Source of the DNA: Duganella zoogloeoides
GTDB taxonomy: Bacteria > Pseudomonadota > Gammaproteobacteria > Burkholderiales > Burkholderiaceae_D
NCBI RefSeq assembly: GCF_034479515.1
Contig: NZ_CP140152.1
Location: 1,798,001-1,862,000 of the forward strand
Length of the DNA stretch: 64,000 bases
Direction of reading: 5' to 3'
This document shows, piece after piece, positions 36,774 through 44,708 of the stretch. A model generated the notes under the pieces. That model was not told the DNA's origin. It searched no databases and saw nothing but the letters and a program-made list of their open reading frames with translations. A program made the translations under genes and the position numbers. Every line of letters starts with the position of its first letter. The stretch's first letter is position 1.

Positions 36774-37895
36774 TCAGGCGCCGAACAGTTGCACATCGAA
36801 TGCCCGCTCCACGAACCACGCCAACGCCAGCAACGCGATCAGCGCCGAGCCGCCGGTAAGCAGCCAGCGGTAGAACCGCGTATGGCGCAGCACATACGCC
36901 AGCGGCAGGAACACCGCCACGATGCACAACTGGCCCAGTTCCACGCCCACGTTAAAGCCCAGCAGGCTGGTGATCAGCGCGCCCTGCGGCAAGCCCAGGT
37001 CACCGAGCACGCTGGCAAAGCCGAAGCCGTGCAGCAGGCCGAACGCGAACGCCGCCACCGGCCGCCGGGTGCGGAACAGCGGATAGATATTGTTTACCGC
37101 CGCCAGCACCACCGACGCTGCAATCGCCGACTCCACCAGCCGCGAGGGCAGGGAGATCAGCGACAGGCTGGCCAGCGTGAGCGTGAGCGAATGCGCCAGC
37201 GTGAACGCGGTGACCACTTTCAGCACGTCGATAAAGGCGCCGCGCAGGTTGTTCGCCGGTGGCGCGAGCAGCACGGCCGGCAACAGCAGCGACAGCAGGA
37301 ACAGGATGTGGTCGTAGCCGATCCAGATATGCCACACGCCTTCCTTGATGTACGTGGCGAACTGGCGCCAGCGGTCGGGCGCGGCCACCGCCAGCGTCTG
37401 GCGCGCGTGCTGCGGATCGAAAATGGCGGTCGAAGTCGCGCCATCGTGGGTCAGGCGCAGCAGGCCCTTGTGTTGCGGATCGACGTCTGCAAACAGCCGG
37501 TAGTCGAGGTCCAGCGACTTGACGGCGGCCGGGCAGGTGGCGGTGAAGCGCAGCACGCTGTAGGCACCGTCGGTGTGGTTGTCGATCAGCTGTTGGTTCG
37601 CCTTGAGCGTGCACGGCCCCTGGCTCGTCGTTAGCGCCAGGCGTTCGAGCGCATAGGCGGCAATCGCCGCGTGGCGCGCGCGAATCTCGTCCCAGGTCAG
37701 CTTGCCGTCGCCGTCCTGGTCCAGGCCGATGGCGAAATCGAGGTCGCGCAGCGCAATGTCCCACTGCCCGCTCACCTGCGCGCCGCGCACGTCGAGCGCC
37801 AGGTAGCTGTCGCTGGGCTTGTGGGCGAGCGCCGGCAGCGCCACGCCGCACAGGGAGAGCAAGCAGCACAGCCGCACCAGCCACTGGGGCATCAT
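36774..37895 (-). CDS. HupE/UreJ-family permease with periplasmic EF-hand-bearing domain
   Basis: 373 residues. A signal peptide (ending PALA) exposes an N-terminal His (HKPSDSYLAL), then a periplasmic domain (~25-175) carries a perfect EF-hand loop, DQDGDGKLTWDE (59-70). From ~185 there are about six to seven membrane helices; the first contains the HupE/UreJ metal motif H-x5-D-H (His189, Asp195, His196), and a later one has GLLHGFGFASVLG. HupE proteins are nickel/cobalt-type permeases. This gene overlaps the upstream TPR gene by ATGA and is last of four genes headed by the DUF4331 gene, so it may move a metal or metal complex delivered by the TonB receptor nearby (inference). Confidence 0.85.
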   Translation of the reverse strand: MMPQWLVRLCCLLSLCGVALPALAHKPSDSYLALDVRGAQVSGQWDIALRDLDFAIGLDQDGDGKLTWDEIRARHAAIAAYALERLALTTSQGPCTLKANQQLIDNHTDGAYSVLRFTATCPAAVKSLDLDYRLFADVDPQHKGLLRLTHDGATSTAIFDPQHARQTLAVAAPDRWRQFATYIKEGVWHIWIGYDHILFLLSLLLPAVLLAPPANNLRGAFIDVLKVVTAFTLAHSLTLTLASLSLISLPSRLVESAIAASVVLAAVNNIYPLFRTRRPVAAFAFGLLHGFGFASVLGDLGLPQGALITSLLGFNVGVELGQLCIVAVFLPLAYVLRHTRFYRWLLTGGSALIALLALAWFVERAFDVQLFGA

Positions 37896-39070
37896 GCGGA
37901 CTCCCCGAGCTGGCGTACCAGCTTCGCGGCAGCTGCATCTTCGGTCTTGTGCTTGGCAATCCAGTCGATCACCGGTTGCGCAGCCTCGCGGTCGCGCGCT
38001 TGCAGGGCCGCTTCAAGATAGATGCGCATGTCGGCAGGCTCTTTCTGGACCGCCCAGTTCTTGCGCGCCAAGGTCAGGGCCCTGGCGGTGTCGCGCCGCA
38101 GCAGCTCGAAGCGGGCCTGTTCGCGCTGGTGCACGGTGTCGCCGCGCAGCATGGCGGCGTCGAAACGCGCGGCCAGTTCCGCAACGTCGGCGGCCAAGGG
38201 CGCGGTCTTGCCTTGCTGCTGCAGCGCCAGCGCGCGGCGCAGCAGCAGGGCGTCAATGCGGGTCTGGTCGGCCAGCAGCGCTTCCACGCGCGATGGGCGC
38301 TTTTGATCGAGCAGGAAGTCGCAATAGGCGCCGAGCAGATAGCTGTCGTGCGGGTCGAGCGCCAGTGCGCGCTGGAAACGGGTTTCGGCCAGCGTCACGG
38401 CATCGCGCCGCTGCGCCATTTCGGCCAACAGGGTCAGCACCCATACCTGCAACTCTGGCGTGGTCGTGCCACTGCGCTCGAGCGTCAACGCCAGCAGCTG
38501 CTCGCTTTGCAGCGCGCGGCCGGTGATGCCGCCCACCTGGGCCACGCAGGTGACGGTAATGAGTTCATTGGCCAGCGACGACAGCCGTGCGCAACTGCTG
38601 GTGGCGTTGGCATAGTCGCCCTGCACGGTTTGCACCGTGGCCAGCGTGAGCCACGCCTGGGCGTTTTGCGGTTCGACCGCCAGCACGCCTTGCAGGTCGG
38701 CCAGCGCGGCGGGAAATTGGTGGGTGCTTTGCAGCAGCGTGGCGCGCAGCAGGCGCACTGGCGGTGGCGGCGCGGCCTGCTTCCACCACGGCGCCAGCGC
38801 GGCCTGGGCGTAGCCGAGGTAGCGCGGGTCGGTCTCGCTGCGGCCCAGCGCGATGTAGCGGCGCGCCAGCGTGGTGGCCAGCGCCACGTCATTGGGCTGG
38901 GCGTTCAATTGCGCGCGCAGGCGGCGCAGCTCCTGCTGCACCGGATCGCCCCGGCGCGGCAGGGTTTCGATCACTTGTGTGCCGCTGGCGGGCAGGTAGG
39001 GCGCAGCATGTGCGCCCAGGGCAGGGCTCAGCAGCGCAAACAGGGCAAGCAGTGTCTGAATTCGGGTCAT
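37892..39070 (-). CDS. TPR-repeat periplasmic protein
   Basis: 392 residues: signal peptide (TRIQTLLALFALLSPALGAHA), then helical repeats of TPR type throughout, e.g. ALADLQGVLAVEPQNAQAWLTLATVQTVQGDYANA split over ~130-165 and ETRFQRALALDPHDSYLLGAYCDFLL. Two Cys pairs may be oxidised. It has no catalytic signature; probably a scaffold or binding partner. It overlaps the HupE gene by ATGA and lies 70 bases after the lipoprotein gene, with a strong hairpin in that gap. The start at 39070 gives a proper signal peptide; in-frame sequence upstream of it crosses the hairpin. Confidence 0.8.
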   Translation of the reverse strand: MTRIQTLLALFALLSPALGAHAAPYLPASGTQVIETLPRRGDPVQQELRRLRAQLNAQPNDVALATTLARRYIALGRSETDPRYLGYAQAALAPWWKQAAPPPPVRLLRATLLQSTHQFPAALADLQGVLAVEPQNAQAWLTLATVQTVQGDYANATSSCARLSSLANELITVTCVAQVGGITGRALQSEQLLALTLERSGTTTPELQVWVLTLLAEMAQRRDAVTLAETRFQRALALDPHDSYLLGAYCDFLLDQKRPSRVEALLADQTRIDALLLRRALALQQQGKTAPLAADVAELAARFDAAMLRGDTVHQREQARFELLRRDTARALTLARKNWAVQKEPADMRIYLEAALQARDREAAQPVIDWIAKHKTEDAAAAKLVRQLGESA

Positions 39071-39091
39071 CGATGCATCCGTTAATGGCAA

Positions 39092-39124
39092 CCGGCGCCG
39101 GTCCTTGATCGGGACCGGCGCCGG
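39092..39124 (-). other. Perfect 13-bp intercistronic hairpin
   Basis: CCGGCGCCGGTCC (39092-39104) pairs perfectly with 39112-39124 around a 7-base loop. On the transcribed minus strand no T-run follows, so termination by the classical route is unlikely. It fits an mRNA processing or stability element setting different levels for the DUF4331/lipoprotein part and the TPR/HupE part of the operon. Confidence 0.6.
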
Positions 39125-39140
39125 GTTCACGCCTGACTGC

Positions 39141-39404
39141 TTATTTTACGGCCACAGGTTCCGTATCCTCGGGCGCGGTGGCTACCATGCTGTCGGTGGC
39201 GACCGGCTCGGTGGTGGTCTCGGCGCCGTCGCCGATCAGCGCCAGAACGGCAGCATAAAATGCGTCCACCATGCTGACCGGCGGCGTGGTGCCGCCGCCA
39301 CCGTTGCCGCCGCCGTTGTTGCTGATCGCATGGTCATCGCTGCTGCCGCAGCCGGCCAGTGCCAGCAGCGCTATAGCGCCTATTACTGCCATCAGTTTTT
39401 TCAT
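39141..39404 (-). CDS. Small lipoprotein
   Basis: 87 residues. The signal peptide MKKLMAVIGAIALLALAGC ends in a clear lipobox (LAGC). The mature part is short: a Gly/Asn-rich linker (SNNGGGNGGGGTTPP), a hydrophobic helix (VDAFYAAVLALIGDG) and an acidic Thr/Pro tail. AGGAG precedes the ATG, which overlaps the DUF4331 stop by ATGA. Function unknown; likely anchored in the outer membrane as partner of the DUF4331 or TPR protein. Confidence 0.82.
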   Translation of the reverse strand: MKKLMAVIGAIALLALAGCGSSDDHAISNNGGGNGGGGTTPPVSMVDAFYAAVLALIGDGAETTTEPVATDSMVATAPEDTEPVAVK

Positions 39405-40927
39405 GGTGCGCTCCTGGCAGCGGTCGTGGTGGCCGCAGTCTGTGGCGAACCGGCGATCGGGGTTTTCAGGTACGGGAAGCTGGCGTTGAAGAAGCTGTCG
39501 TCCAGGTATGCGCCGTCCGTAAAGCGCAGGGCGCCGGCCGGTGCATCGGCTGGCGCGCAACCGAGGTTGAGCGTGCACAGTTTGCCCATCACCACGCGCA
39601 GCGCGATATCGACCACGTCGTCGCCGGGACGGCGGCCGTTCGGGAAACCGGCATTGTCGCCACCGATCACGCCGAGGCGGTTTTGCGCCCCCATCGCCAC
39701 GACAGGCGTCGAAGTGTTCAGGCGCAGCATCTCGGAGGCGGTGACCGTCGCCGGCTGGTTCAGGCCCTTGACGCCGGTGAGGAACGCGGCCACCAGGTCG
39801 TTACGCGGGAAATTGGTCGGCGCCTTGGCGCCGGCGTTGCCGTACAGGATTTCGATCAGCGCAGGCAGGGTAGGGTTGGTGACGTAGTCGGCGAACCTGG
39901 TGTCGCCAGACGGCTTGCTGGCGTTGAAGGTGTCCTTGTCTTTCAAACCGATGACCACCTCGTTGACCAGCGGCGCGCCGAGGCGCGATACCTGGGTCCA
40001 GGCGCCGCCTTCCTTCGATGGCGTGGAGCTGTTCGGCGTCGGGTTCAGCACGCGCGCCTGGCGCACGCTGGCCGTGGTCCAGCCGCCGATCACGGGGTCG
40101 GTGCTGTTGGCAGCGGTCAGGCAGCTGCTGGCTACTTCCATTTCGATCGAGGTCACGTTCTTTTGCGCCAGGTCGTCCTTGGCGGCGCGTTCGGCGTTGG
40201 CAGCAAATTCCACGGCCGGGGCCTTGATATTGACCAGGTCGAAGGTCTCGCCCAGGTTGACCACGAACGGATCCTTGCGCTGGCCGACAAACACGCGCGC
40301 GGGCGTGGCGCAGCCGGGGATATTGACGCTATAGACATGGGCGGCGGCATACGCGGCGTAGTCGGGGATCGACTTGTTGCCGATATTGTCGAGCGGCTTG
40401 TCGAAGGTAGTGGCGCCGGCGGCGTTGGACACTGCGGCCCTGGTGCCGGTGCGGCGGTCGCCGCGCACCACGTTGATGGTGTAGGTTTCGCGCACATTGG
40501 CGCCGGGGGCGTTGGCGCCGGCGATGGCGCCGCCGTTGACCACCAGCGGGATCGACATCGACTTGCCGCCGATGGTCAGCTTGGTGTCCTTGTTGGTATT
40601 GGTGAAGCGGAACTGGAAGGTGAGGTCTTCCTTGGCGTCGCCGTTGTTATCGATATGGATTTCGTACAGCGCGTTGGGGTCCATCGCGAAGTAGTTCGGG
40701 CCGCCGTAGGCGTCCTGCAATGGCACGTAGTCGGCGATCAGGGTGACGAAGCCGGCGCGGCCCGTCTCGTAGCTGCGGAACATGTAAAAGTCGGTGCCAT
40801 CGACTTTTGGACTTTGGGTGACGAACGGTGCTTCGCGGTGGCTCGATGCCAGCGCTGCCGGCGCCAGCGCGCCAGCCAGGGTGCCCAGTACTGCCATGCC
40901 GAGCGCATGTTTCATAAACGTTTGCAT
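39401..40927 (-). CDS. DUF4331 family secreted protein
   Basis: 508 residues with a signal peptide (MKHALGMAVLGTLAGALAPAALA). The mature protein begins SSHREAPFVTQSPKVDGTDFYMFRS, the signature opening of DUF4331, and continues with YFAMDPNALYEIHIDNNGDAKEDLTFQFRF and GRRPGDDVVDIALRVVMG. The biochemical role of the family is unknown. AGGGGA precedes the ATG at 40927. First gene of the operon with the lipoprotein, TPR and HupE genes, and preceded by the same promoter-like element as the nearby TonB receptor. Confidence 0.88.
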   Translation of the reverse strand: MQTFMKHALGMAVLGTLAGALAPAALASSHREAPFVTQSPKVDGTDFYMFRSYETGRAGFVTLIADYVPLQDAYGGPNYFAMDPNALYEIHIDNNGDAKEDLTFQFRFTNTNKDTKLTIGGKSMSIPLVVNGGAIAGANAPGANVRETYTINVVRGDRRTGTRAAVSNAAGATTFDKPLDNIGNKSIPDYAAYAAAHVYSVNIPGCATPARVFVGQRKDPFVVNLGETFDLVNIKAPAVEFAANAERAAKDDLAQKNVTSIEMEVASSCLTAANSTDPVIGGWTTASVRQARVLNPTPNSSTPSKEGGAWTQVSRLGAPLVNEVVIGLKDKDTFNASKPSGDTRFADYVTNPTLPALIEILYGNAGAKAPTNFPRNDLVAAFLTGVKGLNQPATVTASEMLRLNTSTPVVAMGAQNRLGVIGGDNAGFPNGRRPGDDVVDIALRVVMGKLCTLNLGCAPADAPAGALRFTDGAYLDDSFFNASFPYLKTPIAGSPQTAATTTAARSAP

Positions 40928-40987
40928 TGTATATCCCCTTTTGATTGTAACTTCCGTACCTGCACGACTGCGGTTGCTGCCCACTCC

Positions 40988-41016
40988 TATACGGCGCACG
41001 ATAGACGCCGGATTCA
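40988..41016 (-). promoter_or_regulatory. ECF-type promoter of the DUF4331 operon
   Basis: Minus strand: TGAATCCG (41016-41009), 15 bases, CGTATA (40993-40988). The same two blocks at the same spacing precede the TonB receptor gene. CGTA is a common -10 core for ECF sigma factors. The DUF4331 ATG lies 60 bases downstream. Confidence 0.6.
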
Positions 41017-41042
41017 GATTTGATAATTATTTTTTTACATTG

Positions 41043-43076
41043 TTAAAAACGGTGATTCAGCGTGAGCCGCGCGGTGCGCTGCTCGACCGGGTGAAAATGG
41101 ATGTCGTTTACGCCTTCGGCCGGCTCGCCCGGCAGTCGCGAGGCGTAGTAGTAATCGATGTCGCTCGCTTTGCGGTTGAGCAGATTGAAACCGTCGAGCG
41201 TGACGCGGGTGCGCGGCGTGAGCTGGTAGCCGATGCGGCCATACACCAGCGTGGTGGACTTCGAGCGCACGCTGTTGTCTTCGATCAGCGGACGCTGGCC
41301 GAAGTAGCGCACTTCCAGCGCGCCCTGCCAGCGGTCCAGGTCCTTGACGGTGACGCCGAACGAGGCCACCTTGCTCAGCGACTCGGGCACGTAGTTGCCA
41401 GCCGGGTCGTCCTGGCGGTAGCGGGCGCGCGAGGCGGACAAATCGAGGTCAAACAGCAGCCATGGCGCAGCGATGTAATGGCTGGTCCATTCCACGCCCC
41501 GGCGGCGGCTCGGGCGGCTCGCTTCGGTCTGGCCGCTGTCGCCGGCAAATACCAGTTCCGAGTCGATATCGAGGGTCCACAGCGAGAGCGAGGTTTGCAG
41601 GCCGGGCAGCCATTCGCTGCGCACGCCCAGCTCCGCGCCGCGCGTGGCTACCAGCGGCGTGGCGGGATCGACGGCCTGCACCACGCCGCGCGCGTCGTTG
41701 CTGTGGAAACCGCCGCCGTAGTTGATGAAGTACTCGGTGCTGGCCCACGGACCCAGGATGATCGACAGCTTGGGCGACGTGCGGTGCGCGGTCACCTTGT
41801 CGCTGTTGACGTCGAAGCGGTAGGCATCGTGGCGCACGCCGAGCACCGTGCGCAGGGTCGGCTGCCAGTAGGCGGTGTTTTCGAAGTAGAAGCCGGCGCT
41901 GCCTTCCTTGACGCGGTCTTCGCGCACGGTGGCGAGGCGTCCGCGCGCCCTGGTGGCGTACAGGCCCAAAGGCGAGATATGGTCGTAGCGCGTTTGCACG
42001 CCGACCTTGTTGCGCACATCGACGCCGCCCCAGCTGGCGAGCCACGCGGTGCTGGCGTTGGCGCCCGTCATGGTGCGCCGCTCGCTTTGCTGGAACTGGT
42101 CGCCGTTGACCGGGTCGTTCAAAAAATAGGTGAAATTGCTGAACAGGTCCAGGCGCGAGCGCACGATGTACGCGGCCGCCTCGGTCACGCGGTCGTCGGT
42201 CTTGATGTGCGCGGCCCAGGACAGGCTGGCGCGGTCGGTCTTGCCGCCGTCGCTGGGGTCGATCACGCCGTAACGGCCGATCAGGCCCTGCTGCACGGCG
42301 CGCTGCGGCACCTGGTCGGTGGCGTTCCAGCGATTCCGATAAGCCATGGCGGTGACATTGTAACCTTGCCGGGCGTCGCCGCTGCTGTAGCGCAGCAGGG
42401 CGCTGGCCTTGCGCACGTTTTCCGGCGTGTCCCACGGACCGTCGTTGCGGCCGGCATCGACGCCGTACAGCAGCCTGCCATTGGCGACGGCGAAGGAGTC
42501 GGCCAGCAAAGCGCGCTGGTAGCCGTAGCTGCCGAGGGTGACGGTGGCGATGCCCTGCGGCAGGGTATCGACCAGGCTCAGGCGGGCGGCGCCGGCCGAA
42601 GAGAAGTCGCCTTCGTCGGCAAAATAGGGGCCCTTGCGGTAGTCGATGCGCTGCACCAGTTCGGGAATGATGAAGTTGAGGTCGGAGTAGCCCTGGCCGT
42701 GGGCGTTGCTGCGCAGGTTGACCGGCATGGCATCGACATAGGTGGCAAAGTCGGTGCCGTGATCGAGGTTGAAGCCGCGCAGGAAGTACTGGTTGGCCTT
42801 GCCGTCGCCGCTGTGCTGGGTGACGATCATGCCGGGCACGAATTCGAGCAGTTCGCCGGTGCGCAGGGCGGGGCGGTTGGCGATCAGGCTGGCCGTGACC
42901 GTGCCTTCGCTGGCCGCGTCCGACGTACCGACGGCGTTGTCGTAGTTACCGAGTACGGTCACGCGCGGTGGCGCGGCATCGTCTTCCCCGATGGCGGCAG
43001 TCGCCGCATTGCTTGCGACCGCGCCGGGCGCCATCACCATGGCCATCATCCCACCCATTACCAAGTCGAATCGCAT
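41043..43076 (-). CDS. TonB-dependent receptor of the ECF-linked locus
   Basis: 677 residues, signal peptide (MRFDLVMGGMMAMVMAPGAVA), plug domain (~60-170: LRTGELLEFVPGMIVTQHSG, YFLRGFNLDHGTDFATYVDA, IDYRKGPYFADEGDFSSAG) and a barrel ending RTARLTLNHRF with C-terminal Phe. It lacks the extra N-terminal signalling domain of FecA-type receptors, so signalling to the sigma factor would not follow the FecR route. The ligand is unknown; a metal complex fits the HupE neighbour. AGGGGACAGG precedes the ATG at 43076, which is preferred to a start 13 codons upstream. Confidence 0.9.
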   Translation of the reverse strand: MRFDLVMGGMMAMVMAPGAVASNAATAAIGEDDAAPPRVTVLGNYDNAVGTSDAASEGTVTASLIANRPALRTGELLEFVPGMIVTQHSGDGKANQYFLRGFNLDHGTDFATYVDAMPVNLRSNAHGQGYSDLNFIIPELVQRIDYRKGPYFADEGDFSSAGAARLSLVDTLPQGIATVTLGSYGYQRALLADSFAVANGRLLYGVDAGRNDGPWDTPENVRKASALLRYSSGDARQGYNVTAMAYRNRWNATDQVPQRAVQQGLIGRYGVIDPSDGGKTDRASLSWAAHIKTDDRVTEAAAYIVRSRLDLFSNFTYFLNDPVNGDQFQQSERRTMTGANASTAWLASWGGVDVRNKVGVQTRYDHISPLGLYATRARGRLATVREDRVKEGSAGFYFENTAYWQPTLRTVLGVRHDAYRFDVNSDKVTAHRTSPKLSIILGPWASTEYFINYGGGFHSNDARGVVQAVDPATPLVATRGAELGVRSEWLPGLQTSLSLWTLDIDSELVFAGDSGQTEASRPSRRRGVEWTSHYIAAPWLLFDLDLSASRARYRQDDPAGNYVPESLSKVASFGVTVKDLDRWQGALEVRYFGQRPLIEDNSVRSKSTTLVYGRIGYQLTPRTRVTLDGFNLLNRKASDIDYYYASRLPGEPAEGVNDIHFHPVEQRTARLTLNHRF

Positions 43077-43120
43077 CCTGTCCCCTGAAGTCGCTGTTTT
43101 ATTTGCGTTATGCAAACGAT

Positions 43121-43149
43121 TCTACGTAGTGGGCATGAAAGCGGATTCA
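43121..43149 (-). promoter_or_regulatory. ECF-type promoter of the TonB receptor gene
   Basis: Minus strand: TGAATCCG (43149-43142), 15 bases, CGTAGA (43126-43121), 45 bases before the ATG. Identical in the first block and in spacing to the element before the DUF4331 gene. It lies in the 110-base gap shared with the divergent sigma factor gene. Confidence 0.6.
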
Positions 43150-43186
43150 TCTTTCGTACAGTGCGCGGGCGCAGTGTGGTATTTTC

Positions 43187-43828
43187 ATGTCGCTTCAACA
43201 ATTCAATCCACTTCGTCCCCAACACACAGACAAGCTCATCGTGCCAGACACCATTACCCCCGACCCCCAGCAACTGAGATTGTGGCTCGAAGGCGCCGCC
43301 CGCCGCGATGCCGCCGCGTTCCGCGCGTTATATGACGCCACGTCGCCGAAACTGTTCGGCTTCGCGCTGCGTATATTGAACAAGCGGGAACTGGCCGAGG
43401 ATGTCTTACAGGAGAGCTTTGTGGCGATCTGGAATAACGCAGGCAACTACCAAAGCCACCTCGCCGCGCCGATGACGTGGATGACGACCATCGTGCGCAA
43501 CAAGGCGTTCGACCTGCTGCGCCGTACCGATCACGACACCGAAATCGACGGCGATCCGTTCGCCGCCGAGGTCATGGCGGCCTTGCACGACCCCGGCGCC
43601 ACGCCGATCGAAGCGCTGCAACTGAGCCGCGACGCCAAGGCACTGGCCTACTGCATGTCCGCGCTGGAAGGCTTGCACCGGCAGGTGGTGGGCCTGGCCT
43701 TTTTCCACGACCTGTCGCACAGCGAGGTGGCCGCGCAGATGGCGCTGCCGATCGGCACCGTCAAGACCTGGATCCGCCGCAGCCTCGAAAAGCTCAAAGC
43801 CTGTCTGGCCAAAGGAGAGCGGGCATGA
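43187..43828 (+). CDS. ECF-family RNA polymerase sigma factor
   Basis: 213 residues. Region 2 spans ~40-105 ([56 protein letters not shown]) and region 4 ~155-208 ([40 protein letters not shown]). It resembles the sigma factors paired with RskA-type anti-sigma factors. The start is uncertain: ATG 43187 lacks a clear ribosome site, GTG 43241 (reading MPDTITPDP) would remove 18 residues. It overlaps the anti-sigma gene by ATGA. Likely directs transcription of the TonB receptor and DUF4331 operons (inference from the shared element). Confidence 0.92.
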   Translation: MSLQQFNPLRPQHTDKLIVPDTITPDPQQLRLWLEGAARRDAAAFRALYDATSPKLFGFALRILNKRELAEDVLQESFVAIWNNAGNYQSHLAAPMTWMTTIVRNKAFDLLRRTDHDTEIDGDPFAAEVMAALHDPGATPIEALQLSRDAKALAYCMSALEGLHRQVVGLAFFHDLSHSEVAAQMALPIGTVKTWIRRSLEKLKACLAKGERA

Positions 43829-44538
43829 ACCTGCGCGACAACCTGCCGCTGCGCGAAAAGCTGGCCGCCGAATATGCGCTCGGCACATTGAAGGGCGGCG
43901 CCCGCCGGCGCTTCGAAGGCTATCTGCACAACGACGCCGCACTGCGCCGCACCACCGCCGAATGGCAGGACCGCCTGGCGCCGCTGGCGGAATTTGCGGG
44001 CGCGCAGGCCCCGCGCAAGCAGGTGTGGACCGGCATCGAACGCCGCCTCGGCCTGCACCCGGCTGCAACGGGCTGGCAGTTCTGGCGCAGCGATGCTTTC
44101 GCCTGGCGTCCGCTGGCGCTGGCCTCCACGGCGGTGGCGCTGGTGCTGGCAGCGATGCTGGCCACCCATACCCTGAGGGCGCCGCAGGTCGATTACATGG
44201 CCACGCTGATCGACGACAAGGCGCAACCAGTGCTGGTGCTGGCGGCCGACCATCGCCAGCAGCAGTTGACGGTGCGCGTGGTGCATGCCGCGCCGGTGCC
44301 GGACGACAAATCGCTGCAACTGTGGGCGGTGCCCAAGTCCGGCAATCCGCGCTCGCTGGGGCTGGTCGATGCGGCCGGCCAGGCCACGCTGACGCTGGCG
44401 TTGGGCGCGCCCGGGCGCGCCATCGGCGACGACGTGGCGCTGCTGGCCGTGTCGCTGGAGCCGAAGGGCGGCTCGCGCGATCCGAACGGGCCGACCGGCC
44501 CGATACTCTACAAGGGTAACTGGGTGCGTACGCTGTAG
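43825..44538 (+). CDS. RskA-type membrane anti-sigma factor
   Basis: 237 residues. The N-terminal cytoplasmic anti-sigma domain ([44 protein letters not shown]) has no zinc-binding HxxxCxxC. One membrane helix follows at ~90-110 ([20 protein letters not shown]), then a periplasmic RskA-C domain ([40 protein letters not shown]). It would hold the sigma factor at the membrane and release it on a periplasmic signal, usually by regulated proteolysis. Starts within the sigma gene stop (ATGA at 43825-43828). Confidence 0.9.
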   Translation: MNLRDNLPLREKLAAEYALGTLKGGARRRFEGYLHNDAALRRTTAEWQDRLAPLAEFAGAQAPRKQVWTGIERRLGLHPAATGWQFWRSDAFAWRPLALASTAVALVLAAMLATHTLRAPQVDYMATLIDDKAQPVLVLAADHRQQQLTVRVVHAAPVPDDKSLQLWAVPKSGNPRSLGLVDAAGQATLTLALGAPGRAIGDDVALLAVSLEPKGGSRDPNGPTGPILYKGNWVRTL

Positions 44539-44708
44539 GGGAGACTGCCTCCGGTTGACTGCGTCAGCCAAATCGGGGATGATCGTGAAATCGTTTTCAT
44601 GGTGACGCCGGGCGTGGCTGTCGAACAGCCGGTGTCGGCCGGCCTTGCGCTGGCCGCAGCGCGGTACCGACTGCGCCAGGAAAATCAATTACAACAACGA
44701 GACATGAC

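Noticed and set aside
43077..43186. Autoregulatory copy of the TGAATCCG-N15-CGTA element for the sigma factor gene
   Set aside because: CGTA occurs on the plus strand at 43125 and 43155, but no TGAATCCG-like block lies at the required distance upstream.
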